A DNA stretch of 64,000 nucleotides from Channallabes apus (taxonomy: Eukaryota > Chordata > Actinopteri > Siluriformes > Clariidae): positions 10,005,207-10,069,206 of the forward strand of contig CM060127.1 of NCBI GenBank assembly GCA_030522415.1, in the 5' to 3' direction. Under the pieces are notes generated by a model. It ran no database searches. It had not been told where the DNA came from and was given only the letters and a program-made list of their open reading frames with translations. The translations under genes and the position numbers were made by a program. Below, in pieces: positions 22,060-33,113 of this stretch (its first letter is position 1; every line of letters begins with the position of its first letter).

Positions 22060-25032
22060 CTATTTATAAAATGCTTGGTTAAATAAATAGGTTTTTAGCC
22101 TAGACTTAAACACTGAGACTGTGTCTGAGTCCCGAACACTATTTGGAAGACTATTCCATAATTTTGGGGCTTTGTAAGAAAAAGCTCTGCCCCCAGCTGT
22201 AGTTTTCATAATACGCGGTACTGATAAGCAGCCTGCATCCTTTGACCGAAGTAGGCGTGGCGGATCGTAAGACACTAGCAGTTCGCTCAGATACTGCGGC
22301 GCGAGACCATTTAATGCCTTATATGTCAAGAGTAGTATTTTAAAATCAATGCGAAATTTCACAGGGGGCCAATGCAGTGAAGATAGGATAGGGGTGATGT
22401 GCTCATATCTTCTGGTTCTAGTGAGGACTCTCGCTGCTGCATTCTGGACTAGCTGAAGCTTGTTTATGCACCTAACTGAACAACCAGACAGTAAGGCATT
22501 ACAATAGTCCAACCTAGAAGTGATAAAAGCATGAACTAGTTTTTCTGCATCATTTAGCGACAATATATTTCTTATTTTGGCGATATTTCTAAGGTGAAAG
22601 AATGCTATCCTGGTGATATTATCTACATGAGCTTCAAATGAAAGGCTGGAATCTATAATCACGCCGAGGTCTTTTACTGTTGCATTTGACGGAACAGAAA
22701 GGCCATCTAAAGTTACGGTGTGATCTAAGATTTTACTTCTAGCTGTATGCGGTCCTATGACTAGAACTTCTGTCTTATCCGGATTAAGCAGAAGGAAGTT
22801 AATTAGCATCCAATTTCTTATGTCCTGAACACATTGCTCAACTTTAGTAAGATGGTTTTTCTCATCAGGTTTTGTTGAGACGTATAGCTGTGTGTCGTCA
22901 GCATAACAATGAAAACTAATACCATGCTTACGGATTATGTTGCCCAGAGGAAGCATGTAAAGGGAAAAAAGCAGTGGGCCTAAAACTGAACCCTGCGGAA
23001 CGCCAAACTCCACTAGAGAACATGCAGAATAATCACCATTTAAGTCTACATACTGATAACGATCGGTCAAATAGGATCTGAGCCAGGAGAGGGTTGTACC
23101 CTTAATTCCTACTAAGTTTTCTAATCTGTGAAGAAGAATAGCATGATCAATAGTGTCAAAAGCTGCACTGAGGTCGAGTAATACAAGCATAGTTACACAA
23201 CCCTGATCAGAGGCCAATAGGAGGTCATTTACTACTTTAACGAGTGCTGTTTCTGTGCTGTGATGAGGCCTAAATCCTGACTGATACAGTTCATGTATGC
23301 CATTTCTATGTAGATATGAGCATAGCTGCTCCGCTACTATCTTTTCCAGAATCTTAGAGATAAAGGGGAGGTTTGATATTGGCCTGTAATTGGACAGCTG
23401 ACAGGGGTCGAGGTCAGGTTTCTTAATTATTGGTTTAATAACTGCTACTTTAAAAGATTTTGGAACATAACCAATGCTGAGTGAGGAATTAATTATTCTC
23501 AACATCGGTTCTGTTATTACTGGTACTATCTGTTTAAGAAAATGTGTCGGTATAGGATCTAATATACAGGTTGATGAATTTGCAGAAGAGATGAGTGAAA
23601 TTAGTTCATTCTCTTCAAGAGGAGTAAAGTATTCTAGGTTTGAATCTGACATGGCTAGGTTAACATCAGTATCAATTACATTGTTTGGTTTCAAAGCCTC
23701 AATTTTATGCCTGATATTTACAATTTTATTATTAAAAAAGTTCATGAAGTCCTCACTATTGCATGATGTTGTTGTGGAGATTTCTGTAGTGGTCTTATTT
23801 CTGGTTAATTTGGCTACGGTATTAAATAAAAATCTAGGATTATTTTTATTTTCTTCTATAAGAGTGGAGAGATACGTTGATCTAGCTACACTAAGAGCTT
23901 TCCTATAGTTCAGGATGCTCTCTTTCCATGCTATTTGAAATACCAACAATTTAGTTTGACGCCATTTACGCTCTAATTTCCGAGCAGTCTGTTTTAAAGT
24001 GCGCGTGTGATCGTTATACCAGGGAGCGAGTTTCTTATCTCTAATAATTTTTCTTTTAGCTGGAGCTACATTATCTAAGGTACAACGAAGTGTCGACTCT
24101 AAATATTCAGTCGCCTGATCAAGTTCTGTGGGGTCAGACGGTGGCCTAATCGAAGTTGGTAACTCTGGGAGATTACCGATAAAACTCTGTGTGGTAGTCG
24201 ATGTGAATGTACGTTTAATACGGTAGCGCGGTGCTGTGTGTACATTATCACTGTGACACACTTGAATGGAGACAAGATAGTGATCTGAGATAATTTCAGA
24301 CAGTGGAATTGTGAATACATTTCTTATACTTAATCCGAAGAATATTACTAAATCTAAAGTGTGACCTGCTTTATGAGTGGGTCCTACTGCACACTGATTT
24401 ACACCTACGGAGTCCAGTATGGATATAAATGCTGTTCTCAGAGGGTCTTCTGGATTCTCAAAATGAATGTTAAAATCTCCAGCAATTAACACTTTGTCTA
24501 CAGAAATGACCAGGTCTGAGATAAAATCTGCAAATTCACTAAGAAATTCAGAGTACGGCCCTGGAGGTCTGTAAATTATAATTAGTGGAATCGACTGAGC
24601 TAATTTAATATACTTAAATACACTTATGTTACTATAGAGAATTTCAAATGAGTTAAATTTGTGTCTGTGTTTTTGTACGATAGACAGATTATCATTATGA
24701 ATAACTGCGACGCCTCCTCCTCTACCAGTTAACCGAGGCTGGTGTATGTAGCTGTATCCAGGAGGACTAGCTTCATTTAGAGCTACATACTCGTCCTGTT
24801 TAACCCATGTTTCAGTCAAACAGAGTATATCAAACGCCTGATCTGTGATAATTTCATTAACAATAACTGCTTTAGATGCGAGAGATCTAATATTTAACAA
24901 TCCTAGCTTCAGATCAGAGGTGCCGGCTGCGCATTCAGTATGATCGGAGTTTGTGGACTTTATGTTAATTAGATTATTGAAACAGACTTTCTGGGTCTTT
25001 CTACATTTTTGCTTAGATCGGGGAACAGACAC
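22060..25032 (-). CDS. L2 LINE ORF2: APE endonuclease and reverse transcriptase
   Basis: The 990-codon frame has no internal stop. It would nick target DNA and copy the LINE RNA at the nick (target-primed reverse transcription). The endonuclease domain covers about residues 42-258: LNIRS (46-50), TETW (73-76), GDFN (185-188) and the terminal SDH (249-251). The reverse transcriptase covers about 515-765: [12 protein letters not shown] (619-630), [10 protein letters not shown] (677-686) and the catalytic YADD (710-713). The C-terminal part (about 830-980) is typical of L2 ([20 protein letters not shown]). Length matches the clade. The start codon is the first Met of the frame and the true start is uncertain. 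The 41674 copy shares about 95% of the last 166 residues by eye. Confidence 0.93.
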   Translation of the reverse strand: MSVPRSKQKCRKTQKVCFNNLINIKSTNSDHTECAAGTSDLKLGLLNIRSLASKAVIVNEIITDQAFDILCLTETWVKQDEYVALNEASPPGYSYIHQPRLTGRGGGVAVIHNDNLSIVQKHRHKFNSFEILYSNISVFKYIKLAQSIPLIIIYRPPGPYSEFLSEFADFISDLVISVDKVLIAGDFNIHFENPEDPLRTAFISILDSVGVNQCAVGPTHKAGHTLDLVIFFGLSIRNVFTIPLSEIISDHYLVSIQVCHSDNVHTAPRYRIKRTFTSTTTQSFIGNLPELPTSIRPPSDPTELDQATEYLESTLRCTLDNVAPAKRKIIRDKKLAPWYNDHTRTLKQTARKLERKWRQTKLLVFQIAWKESILNYRKALSVARSTYLSTLIEENKNNPRFLFNTVAKLTRNKTTTEISTTTSCNSEDFMNFFNNKIVNIRHKIEALKPNNVIDTDVNLAMSDSNLEYFTPLEENELISLISSANSSTCILDPIPTHFLKQIVPVITEPMLRIINSSLSIGYVPKSFKVAVIKPIIKKPDLDPCQLSNYRPISNLPFISKILEKIVAEQLCSYLHRNGIHELYQSGFRPHHSTETALVKVVNDLLLASDQGCVTMLVLLDLSAAFDTIDHAILLHRLENLVGIKGTTLSWLRSYLTDRYQYVDLNGDYSACSLVEFGVPQGSVLGPLLFSLYMLPLGNIIRKHGISFHCYADDTQLYVSTKPDEKNHLTKVEQCVQDIRNWMLINFLLLNPDKTEVLVIGPHTARSKILDHTVTLDGLSVPSNATVKDLGVIIDSSLSFEAHVDNITRIAFFHLRNIAKIRNILSLNDAEKLVHAFITSRLDYCNALLSGCSVRCINKLQLVQNAAARVLTRTRRYEHITPILSSLHWPPVKFRIDFKILLLTYKALNGLAPQYLSELLVSYDPPRLLRSKDAGCLSVPRIMKTTAGGRAFSYKAPKLWNSLPNSVRDSDTVSVFKSRLKTYLFNQAFYK

Positions 25033-25128
25033 AGTCTCAATATGGTGAACCCTGAGTGACGACTCTATGCAGCTAGCAGACGGTTGGTTTAGCCTGTCTG
25101 TCTGCTCCCTGGCCTGGGCTCTGGATTG

Positions 25129-26034
25129 TCACCGATTAACTAGACCTCTACTGAGACTATGAGCTATACTACAGGAAATGAGAGCAGCACCTTCCCGAGT
25201 GGGATGGACACCGTCCCGCCCTAACAGGCCAGCTTTGCCCTCAAAGGTCTTCCAATTGTCTATGTAGCCCACATTATTTTCGGAGCACCACCTGGACATC
25301 CAGCGGTTCAGCGACCATAACCTGCTGTAAGCTATGTCGCCACGTCTCATTGGGATGGGACCAGAGCATACTACTTCATCGGACATCGCCTTCGCTAATT
25401 TAAACACCTCTGTAAAGTTACTCTTACTAACCTCTGACTGACGAAGGCGTATATCATTAGCTCCAGCATGTACCACTATCTTAGAGAACCTGTGCTGTCC
25501 TAGAGCCCTAAGATTACCTGCTATGTCCGGTGCTCTGGCTCCCGGGATACACCTAACCACTGCCGCTGGCGCCCCTAAAGGTCTAGCTAATGTCACGTGT
25601 CTCAGTATAGAGTCTCCTATAACCAGAGCTCTTTCAGGTTTCTCAGCGGGTGCAGCACTGAGGAGAGCAAACCTGTTGGACACGTGAGGCGCAGAGGAGG
25701 TGTGCTCCGGTGGGCTGGCCTTAGCGTTAGCTTTGGCTGAACGAGTATGCCGCCGAGTCGTCACCCACTCGCCCCGCTGTGAGGGCTCTAATGCCGGAGT
25801 CGGGGGCTGATTATCTCCGCCTGCGGCACCCAGACTGTCCGCTACGGGAATAACGCTGCTCTCACACTGTCTAACCCTCTCTAAAGTCTGGATGCGCTCC
25901 TCTAACGCTGATATCTTCTCCGTCAGAGTGCCCACTAACACACACCTATCACAAATAAAATTATCACTAATGACGGAGGAAGAATGTCTAAACATCCTGC
26001 ACTCTACACACTGAACAAGCTGAACGGTAGACAT
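25129..26034 (-). CDS. L2 LINE ORF1: zinc-knuckle, coiled coil and SGNH esterase-like protein
   Basis: The 301-codon frame lies upstream of ORF2, separated by 96 bp. A CxxC pair at residues 9/12 and another at 28/31 could bind zinc. A short heptad-like helix (about 37-55) follows, then a basic and proline-rich linker (about 75-130). The C-terminal half has the SGNH hydrolase motifs: GDS with Ser142, HAGAND with Asn193, and DGVHP with Asp274 and His277. ORF1 proteins with this domain are known from L2/CR1-type LINEs, where they are thought to bind the element RNA; the esterase role is unclear. All predicted catalytic residues are present and no frameshift is seen. Confidence 0.9.
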   Translation of the reverse strand: MSTVQLVQCVECRMFRHSSSVISDNFICDRCVLVGTLTEKISALEERIQTLERVRQCESSVIPVADSLGAAGGDNQPPTPALEPSQRGEWVTTRRHTRSAKANAKASPPEHTSSAPHVSNRFALLSAAPAEKPERALVIGDSILRHVTLARPLGAPAAVVRCIPGARAPDIAGNLRALGQHRFSKIVVHAGANDIRLRQSEVSKSNFTEVFKLAKAMSDEVVCSGPIPMRRGDIAYSRLWSLNRWMSRWCSENNVGYIDNWKTFEGKAGLLGRDGVHPTREGAALISCSIAHSLSRGLVNR

Positions 26035-26554
26035 TATAACGTACCTCTGTGTCGGAGTTTTAGTTGTTTAGTTGAGGAAACTCAACTATGACCTCCTAAT
26101 GCTGCAAATTCAACAAAAGCCTATTTTCAGGTCTTTACAACCTATAAAATGTTTTAACTCTGTTGTGCATAATAATTTGGAACAGTGCGTTTTCAGTTTT
26201 TTATTTTTAAAATAAATATTGTTATCATTAGAAGGTTTGTTCAATAAAATTTAAATTATACTCTAATAGTTGATGACTAGAAAATTATACTGACTGTCAT
26301 TTGCATTTACTAATTATGAAAATCAGAGAAACATATCATTTGCGTAATAATTTGGAACGCAGTGTATATATATCTGTAGAAAGGTATTTTAAATAGCCAC
26401 ATACTATTAAAAATTTGTGGCACAACAGAAAACTGTTCACTGCTTTGTCCAGATGCTACTAGCTTTTCTCTCAATTAATACTGGCTAACTTTAAATAATG
26501 CTTTAACCTGATTTTTTTTAATGTTCTAATTGTACATGTTCATACTGTATACAA

Positions 26555-27435
26555 CCTGAATTCTGGGGGCGTTTTGAATAAAGTGAAAACTAGAAGACTT
26601 TCAAAACACCTAAGCCACTATTTTATTCACAAAAGAACATAGAGAACATAACAAATGTTTAAACTGAGAAGTTTTTACAATTTTGCACAAAGTGAGCTCC
26701 TTTCAAATTTGAAGCCTGGTAAAATTCTCCAAAAAGTTGGGACTGCTGTATGTTTAAAACGGTGTAGCATCTCCTCTTCTTTTGGAAACAGTTAGAAGAT
26801 GCCTGGGCATTGAGGTTAGGAGTGTTTGCAGTTTTGGTGTTGGAGTTTGGTCTCATTCTTGCCTGATACACTGTACACTAGGTTTCCAGCTGCTGAGAGT
26901 TTGTGATCGTCTTTGATGTATTTTTCGTTTAATGATGAATTTGTTAAATGTTCTGTTTAGGTGAAAGATCTGGCCTGCATGCAGGCTAATGTCACGACAG
27001 ACAGTGGTTTCTGGAAGTATTCCTGGGCCCATTTAGTAATGGCAATGACACAATCATGTCGATGAGTGATGCAGTATCGTCTGAGGGTCACAATGTCCTG
27101 AAGGTCCTCAGCCTTGTCCCTTACGCACAAAGATTTCTCCAGTTTCTCTGAATCTTTTTCATGATGTCATGCACTGTAGAGGATGAGATTTTCAAAGCCT
27201 TTGCAATTTGATGTTGTGGAACGTTGTTTTTAAAGTATTCAACAATTTTTGTACACATTTTTTCACAGATTATAGAGCCTCAGCCCATCTTTACTTCTGA
27301 GAGACTCTCCATCTCTAAGACATGTCTTTTATAGCTAATCATAAAAACAGACCTGATGCTAGATGTTTTCCCAGCTGAATCTTTTCAAAATGTATTGCTT
27401 TTTCAGCCCTTTGTTGTACCGTCCCAACTTATTTG
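26555..27435 (-). repeat. Interspersed DNA-transposon-like repeat, decayed
   Basis: The left edge 'tacaacctgaattc' with 'attttattcacaaaagaaca' and the right edge 'gtcccaacttatttgagacc' belong to a repeat common in fish whose ends read like 'acaaccccaattcc' and 'aaaaaagttgggac'. The middle shows a decayed minus-strand frame. I cannot name the superfamily. Confidence 0.5.
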
Positions 27436-27479
27436 AGACCTAGGGTTAATACTAGTACGTAAACTAATATGAATAATAC

Positions 27480-27701
27480 AATAATATTTATTAATTGCAA
27501 AAGTGAAATATTTCAGCTTACAGCTCATGAAATCCTGTGTCAAAGTATTAGAATATAGTTCATTAGATCAATCAAAATAGGATTGACAGTAAAGAAATGT
27601 CAAACTTCCGAAAAGTAGTGTGTTTGTTATACACTTTCTTTCTTTCTTTGTTATACACTTTCTATACAAGTTCTTGGCCAGGGCTCCTTTAGAAAACAAA
27701 A
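27480..27701. repeat. Transposon remnant ('cagctcatgaaa' family)
   Basis: Contains 'agcttacagctcatgaaatc', 'tcaaagtattagaatata' and 'ttcttggccagggctccttt', which I recall in this order from a fish Tc1/mariner-like repeat. Short CTTT repeats interrupt it near 27640. Confidence 0.4.
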
Positions 27702-27909
27702 CGGGCCATTAAAGGAGTTCTTGGGAGGCCAGTGTTTCAGATGTGAAGCAGGCAGTTTAATCATGGCTCAAGTGTACTGAGAAAACGTATTGCTGCTTAT
27801 TACTAGTGAAACACTGGGATAAGAGCATTAGTGTAGCAGAGGATTATATAGAGAAATAATGGGAGTTTTTACTCTCAGTACTGTGTTCTGTTTTTCTGCA
27901 TAATCAAAA
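27702..27909 (+). pseudogene. Mariner transposase C-terminal remnant
   Basis: The DNA 'gggccattaaaggagttctt' and 'cactgggataagagcattag' encodes in relatives GPLKELLGGQ-F and KHWDKCI-type sequence from the mariner C-terminus. Stops and frameshifts are frequent. Three sister copies lie at 34055, 61745 and 63400. Confidence 0.55.
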
Positions 27910-28054
27910 GTGGGTACGGAAAGTATTCAGACCCTCTTAAATTTTTCTCTTTTTTATATTGCAGCCATTTGCTAAAATAATTTTTCCCTTATTAATGTGC
28001 TGTGTGTACGTTAATGAAAAAATTTAAGGGGTTCTGAATACTTTCCGTACCCAC
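27910..28054. mobile_element. 145-bp Tc1-derived MITE
   Basis: Inverted ends: 'gtgggtacggaaagtattca' at 27910 and its complement at 28035-28054, with about 24 bp matching, around a short non-coding core. The ends are those of a known fish Tc1 family, so this is probably a deletion derivative moved by that family's transposase. Confidence 0.8.
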
Positions 28055-28762
28055 CATATACTGTGTGTATATATATATATTCCATGAGCCATGTTATCCT
28101 GCTTGTAAAAGTTTAATGAAGCAGTACAAAGCATCTCTCCAGGGTGAACGAAAGGACACGCACCTTCTCGTTCTGCCCGCGGCCTTGTTCGCCCAGACTC
28201 TGCCCCTCGTTCATTATGGACGCCTGCGATCTCCATCAATTCAGTAACAAAGGCAAACCCTGGTAAAAGTTTAATCTTAAGACCATAACGCAGATCAAAG
28301 CCCATCTTCATCCCGCTCTCCCCTACGCATACCGACGAGGGAGAAAATCAAAGCAGATCGTAGAATCGTAAACAGACTTTATAAGTAGGTGAATCTTATT
28401 TACTCTTTCTCACAGAAACACTTTGGGGTAAGTTAAGATCTGGTGTGTTTAAGCCTAATATGATTCTGATGTGTCAGGCTTTTCGAGATGATATCCCGCA
28501 AATAGTAATGCGGCGAAGTCGAAATCCAAAGTGCTGAAATCAATTTCTCTTGTAGTATTGCTGTAACGCCTGGAACATCTCCTCATTCTCCGCTAATACG
28601 GGCATCACATTTCTAACGTCAGTTTTCATTGACCTGGAGGTTAGAAATAGAATAAAGGAATTGCAGTCTTTGAAAATGTATCGCTTTGTGCCTGAGAACA
28701 TTTGCTGTTGGGAGAAAAAAAAACAAAGGATGGTGCAGCATGTTAAAAAGAGCGCAAAGGAT

Positions 28763-28799
<37 letters not shown>

Positions 28800-30783
28800 C
28801 ATTGCTGCTTTCAACAAATCTTATACAAAGTCATATTTTAGAAAGAAATTTATAAAGTCAAAGGCATGCATTAGGAGAGATTTGGGTATATACTGAGCGG
28901 CAGTGCTGCAATAACCGCTAGAATATTTCACATCAGGAAATTAGACACACATTCCCTTTGTACACAAAATAAGCCTCAATGCTTTTGTTTGAGAAGCAGC
29001 ATTGGCTTATAAAAGAGACAGAAATCAATATATGAAAGGTTTAATTGCCAAATTAAAGAACCATTCCTGCAACCCGCTAATTGTTTGTGAGCTTCTTGGG
29101 AAAAGCCCAAAGTGTACACAGTCATTAAACCAAATGAACACGTCGATATTTCTACATCCGGTCAGGACAAAGGAAACCTTCTCCCATATCCCATCCGTGT
29201 TGGATTTCAGTGTTCATTATTTGATAAGGTATTGAAGAGCTGCTCGATAACACCTAAGGAAAACGGTGCTTTTTGCTGTTAATAAATAAATAAATACCGC
29301 TAACTCTCAGTAGGAAACGCTTTTGAAGCACTCTTTGCGTCTTCTTGTCGGTTCCTCCAGAGTCACAAGTCTAAAGCTACTTCAAAGGTGAGGCAGTCAG
29401 GGGAAGATGAGAAGTACGGCTAGTTGAAGAAAGGAAAGGAAAGGAAAGGATACATAAGCGTGCTGGCAAAAAAAAAAAAAAACGGGCCTAAAGGGAGACC
29501 GTCCAATTCCTCAAAGACGATCCAGACACTTTCACGCACCCACGCATCCGTTCCAGACATAATTATAGCGCCGGATTCTCAGCAGCGACGTGTGTTTTGT
29601 AGGCTTTCTCTAGAAACAAAAAAAAAGTTTATTTTTGGAGAGTTTCAAATCTCATCACATTGTACGATGTCGAAAAACAAGGTTAGGTTACGGGCAGGGC
29701 AGATGAGAGCTGGTGAATTTTTAAGCTCTTATTAGACAGTCGGCAGAATTACAAAGTCAAGAATCCGACAATCAAAGCACGTTGGCTCTGCGTGTCATTG
29801 TCAGGTACACCGCAACACTCAAGTGGGTTTTCGACAGGCACCAGCAGCCAGGAGGCCTCGCTCATTGTGCGCTTCTGTCACTCGTCAAATCACTGCACTG
29901 CTTCGTCTCAGATCGTATGGAAGATAAACCGTTTCGTTTCTTTTTTTGTTCTCCAATGAGTCAGTCTGTACCTGTGTTTTTTTTTTTTCTTTTCTTTTTT
30001 CTTTTGCTCATATTAAAAAAACACACTTCATTGCTATTCTACTTGTGTCTTTGTAGTGTTGTATGCCTTCGAATCATTTTCACATGGCACGTCGAGGGCT
30101 TATTCAAATCAATAAATGGCAGCAATTAAACTCGAGCGCCGATTCCAGTCGACGCATTCTTGCCTCGTCTAGGCGAAATTTTATGCGCGGCTCACCCGTG
30201 CACCAGGCCATTATCGTCTGCAGGAAGTACCATGTTTCTCAAATCAAACAAATGATGCTTTAGTCCCGCTGCTCCAGTCTAATCCTGCCTAATCGCTGCC
30301 ACCCAAGAGGGTCATATCACCTTCCATCAATGAATATTTCAACCCTGAGAGATCGTTGACTGGTAATTTGTTTCCCGTATTTATGGATATTCTCGAAATA
30401 AGATTGCTATTTGCATGAGTTATGGTATGCCATAAAAAAACTGAAAAGCTCATACATACTAAATGACACCACCATCTGTTTCTCAAACAAACAAAACTTG
30501 GAGCCATACCAGGGCCGTAAGAATGAGAAGGAAAACGTGACAGACAGGATTCAGTTTGAGGAATGGTGCTAATGTTTTCTGTCATCGCCCTCGGAATCAT
30601 TCATAGTTATGTCAATAATGGCTGGCAACAGGAATTCATGTTGAAACTGCAGAAGCGACGGCTTTCTAATTAACCTCTGTTAGGCCGCCGCGCGCCGCTA
30701 AAGCTATTGCGATCTGTCAAGACGCCTGATACATGGCGCTTTCGGAGATAAAAGTCGAATACAGTGTACTCTATGTGTATGTT
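28055..30783. other. Unique-looking DNA, no gene seen
   Basis: Frames up to 115 codons (29782-30129, rich in F/L from T-runs) lack known domains. A (GA)n tract sits at 28764-28799 and a short GGAAA repeat near 29430-29450. Confidence 0.5.
28764..28799. repeat. (GA)n microsatellite
   Basis: About 17 AG units in a row. Confidence 0.95.
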
Positions 30784-30784
30784 C

Positions 30785-30842
<58 letters not shown>

Positions 30843-30855
30843 AGGGAGGGAGGGG
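30784..30855. repeat. Compound (GT)n(GA)n(GGGA)n microsatellite
   Basis: GT units pass directly into AG units and then into GGGA tetramers. Confidence 0.95.
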
Positions 30856-31465
30856 CTGAGAGAGCCGTGATAAATAACTACATGGATTCTCACGTCGACG
30901 AGTTGCATATTTCATGCCTTGACTACCAGCCAAATGAAAACGTCCCTTCAATAGCACTCCTGCCTTGACATTGACTAATGTTTCCCTGCAAACTAAACCG
31001 TGATAAAAAAAGAAATGTGCTTCTACTTTTTGTATGGAGTCTATACTCAGTCGCATATGCTCTAATTAGCACTACAACACTCATACACCCCCCCCCCACA
31101 CACACACACATACACACGGTATCAGGCCCCCCAGGCATTACTGTCCTCATGACATGTTATGTACAGTATCATTTATTTAAGCATGTTACAAGCCTACAGC
31201 AGTACATCTCTAAAAATAGACAAGGGCTCCTCTTAGCATCTTAGGAACAGCATCTTCAAGGCATCTTCATATTTACATCAAACCAAATATAAGACTATTT
31301 TAAGTATTTCTAAACATTGTTCTTTTCAATCTGCCACTAAATCAAGACTTCTGTATTTTTGCTAAAAAGGTGAAATGAGTACGCATGTCTATAAATAGGA
31401 TTAATACTCTAGTATTTGTTTTGTAAGTATGCAGTAGGAAGAAGATGTGCCTTAAAACATGCAAG
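30856..31465. other. Unique-looking DNA, no gene seen
   Basis: Contains a C-run and CA repeats near 31088-31115. No gene or repeat family was recognised. Confidence 0.5.
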
Positions 31466-31467
31466 TA

Positions 31468-31560
31468 CAGTATATGGACAAAAGTATTTGGCCAAACCTG
31501 TTAATTATTGAATCTCAATCAGGCTTCTTATCCCCAGTGAAGGGCAATCTTAATATTTCA
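31468..31560. repeat. Tc1-like element end fragment
   Basis: 'acagtatatggacaaaagta' is the terminal repeat of a common fish Tc1 family. Only this end is present, before other sequence takes over. Confidence 0.5.
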
Positions 31561-31639
31561 GCAGACCAAGCTTAGGCAGAATGGTGATAACGCTGTCTGC
31601 TCATGTGATCCCACAGATGACCATGGATTGGCTAGTTTC

Positions 31640-31808
31640 ACCCACACCCCAGCCACTGGATACAGTGCCGGTCCCAAGCCCGGATAAAATGGGAGGGTTG
31701 CGTCAGGAAGGGCATCCGGCGTAAAACCTGCGCCAAGTTGTAGTGCGGACTGGATATTCCGCTGTGGCGACGCCTTGTCGGGAGCAGCCGAAAGACCAAC
31801 AACAACTC
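31640..31808 (+). repeat. LINE 3' end fragment (RTE-like terminus)
   Basis: 'cgtcaggaagggcatccggc' is followed by 'ttccgctgtggcgacg', 'gggagcagccgaaagac' and a CAA repeat tail. The terminal block matches the 3' end of the RTE-like copy at 12585-12925, but the upstream sequence differs. Confidence 0.6.
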
Positions 31809-32296
31809 AGAAACTGTATAGAAACTGGACAAACCCTCTGTGACATCACCCATAGGTTTTTGGAGAGCGGTTTTGAAGCTGTGGACGCCATGGAGAAGCT
31901 TTCTCCACCTAGACCATCGCCCATAATGATGCATATGTTTTCGGCTTAATGCCATTCTTACTGATGAGTTACATAAAAATTCAACACCATACAGCTGTTA
32001 TGAATGCGGCCAATCTGGATATTCAGACCAAAATTGTGATTGGTAACAGGCTGTAAACTGCACATTTTAGCACTTCCTGATCTGCCTCATTTCTCAGAAC
32101 CAGAGTTGCCCCTTGGTGTGGCTATGGTTCATGTGAAAGTACAAGCAGGCCAATCTTGCCTGATGAGAACTTGGACAATCTCCTTAGATGGATTCCGACC
32201 TGTAATCTCCCGATGGCAGGGTAAACTCCTTTCAGTTACACCACTTGAATACATCTGAAAAACAAGGCTGACTCCGGCTGACACTAGCTTATCCAA
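31809..32296. other. Unique-looking DNA, no gene seen
   Basis: Short frames only. No repeat family was recognised. Confidence 0.45.
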
Positions 32297-32596
32297 AGGT
32301 GGCAGTACATTGGCTTAGTGGTTAATACTGAGGTCTGGGTTTGATTGCCACCTTGGGTCTGTGTGAATGTTTGTATGTTCTCCTTGTTCTTTCTGGGTTT
32401 CTTCCAGATTTTTGGGTTTCCTCCTAACTGGTGTTTCCAAATTGCCTGTAGTGTGTGAATGAGCATGTATGTGTGTCCTGCGATGGACTGGCACCCTGTT
32501 CAGGTTGTAAGCAACCTCATGGCCTAAGTCTTGTGGGATAGCGCCCAACCCCAAACCCTAAATACAGGATAAAGCTGTATGGCTGATAAGTGATTG
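32297..32596 (+). repeat. V-SINE-like copy, diverged
   Basis: The head 'cattggcttagtggttaata' and the body are clearly related but diverged. The tail reads 'aggataaagctgtatggctg'. Confidence 0.75.
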
Positions 32597-32782
32597 GGAC
32601 AAGAGCTTTTCCTAAGGTGCATTTTTGTTATAAATATTTCGACAACTTGTTGTCTTCATGGTCTCTTAAACACCAAACAAGCTTTTAAACAATTATGCAG
32701 CAATACCAAACATCCATTTCATTTAGTTTAATCCATATGCAACACAGATATGACAAGATTATTTCCAGATCATTAAACAAAC
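32597..32782. other. Spacer, nothing recognised
   Basis: Short AT-rich DNA between two SINEs of the same orientation. Confidence 0.4.
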
Positions 32783-33113
32783 GTGGCGACACGGTGGTGT
32801 AGTGGTTAGCATTGTCGCCTTGCACCTCAGGATCCGGGTTCGATTTCCGTCTCTGTGTGCATGGAGTTTGCATGTTCTCCCCGTGCTTGGTGGGTTTCCT
32901 CCGGGTACTCCGGTTTCCTCCCACAGTCCAAAGATATGCAGATTAGGCTAATTGGCGTTCCCAAAAATTGACCATAGTGTGTGTGCTCTGCGATGGATTG
33001 GCACGCTGTCCAGGGTGTACCCTGCCTCGTGCCCAGAGTCTCCTGGGATAGGCTCCAGGTCCCCGTGACCCTAAATACAGGATAAAGCGGTATAGAAGAT
33101 GAATGAATAAACA
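32783..33113 (+). repeat. V-SINE-like copy, near full length
   Basis: From 'cggtggtgtagtggttagca' to 'aaagcggtatagaagatgaa' with a short tail. It has a single rather than duplicated B-box region. Confidence 0.9.

Larger units (their letters stand above)
20987..26090 (-). mobile_element. L2-clade LINE, near full length, both ORFs open
   Basis: On the minus strand: a short 5' region, ORF1 (25129-26034), a 96-bp gap, ORF2 (22060-25032), a roughly 1-kb 3' untranslated region with a GA/CT-rich patch near 21690-21760, and a TTGAA repeat tail (about 21030-21060). The last bases ('tttatttgtatagcgctttt' in plus view) are the typical 3' end of fish L2 elements. ORF1 with an esterase fold plus ORF2 with an APE endonuclease fits the L2/CR1 group. 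It interrupts a Tc1 element. 3' pieces of the same family occur at 41674-43200, 34945-35083 and 40165-40265. Confidence 0.9.
19790..26364 (+). mobile_element. Dead Tc1-like element split by an L2 LINE
   Basis: Inverted ends 'cgcgttccaaattattatgc' (19791) and 'gcgtaataatttggaacgca' (26342) lie next to TA dinucleotides. The transposase remnant occupies about 20090-20930. The L2 LINE fills about 20987-26090, and the original 3' part resumes at 'tatgacctcctaatgctgca' (about 26088). Without the LINE the element would be about 1.5 kb, a normal Tc1 size. Confidence 0.8.

Noticed and set aside
23474..23908. 144-codon plus-strand frame
   Set aside because: It lies antisense to L2 ORF2, which has clear endonuclease and reverse transcriptase motifs.
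31703..31955. Overlapping 73- and 105-codon minus frames
   Set aside because: They overlap the LINE 3' end at 31640-31808 and carry no domain.
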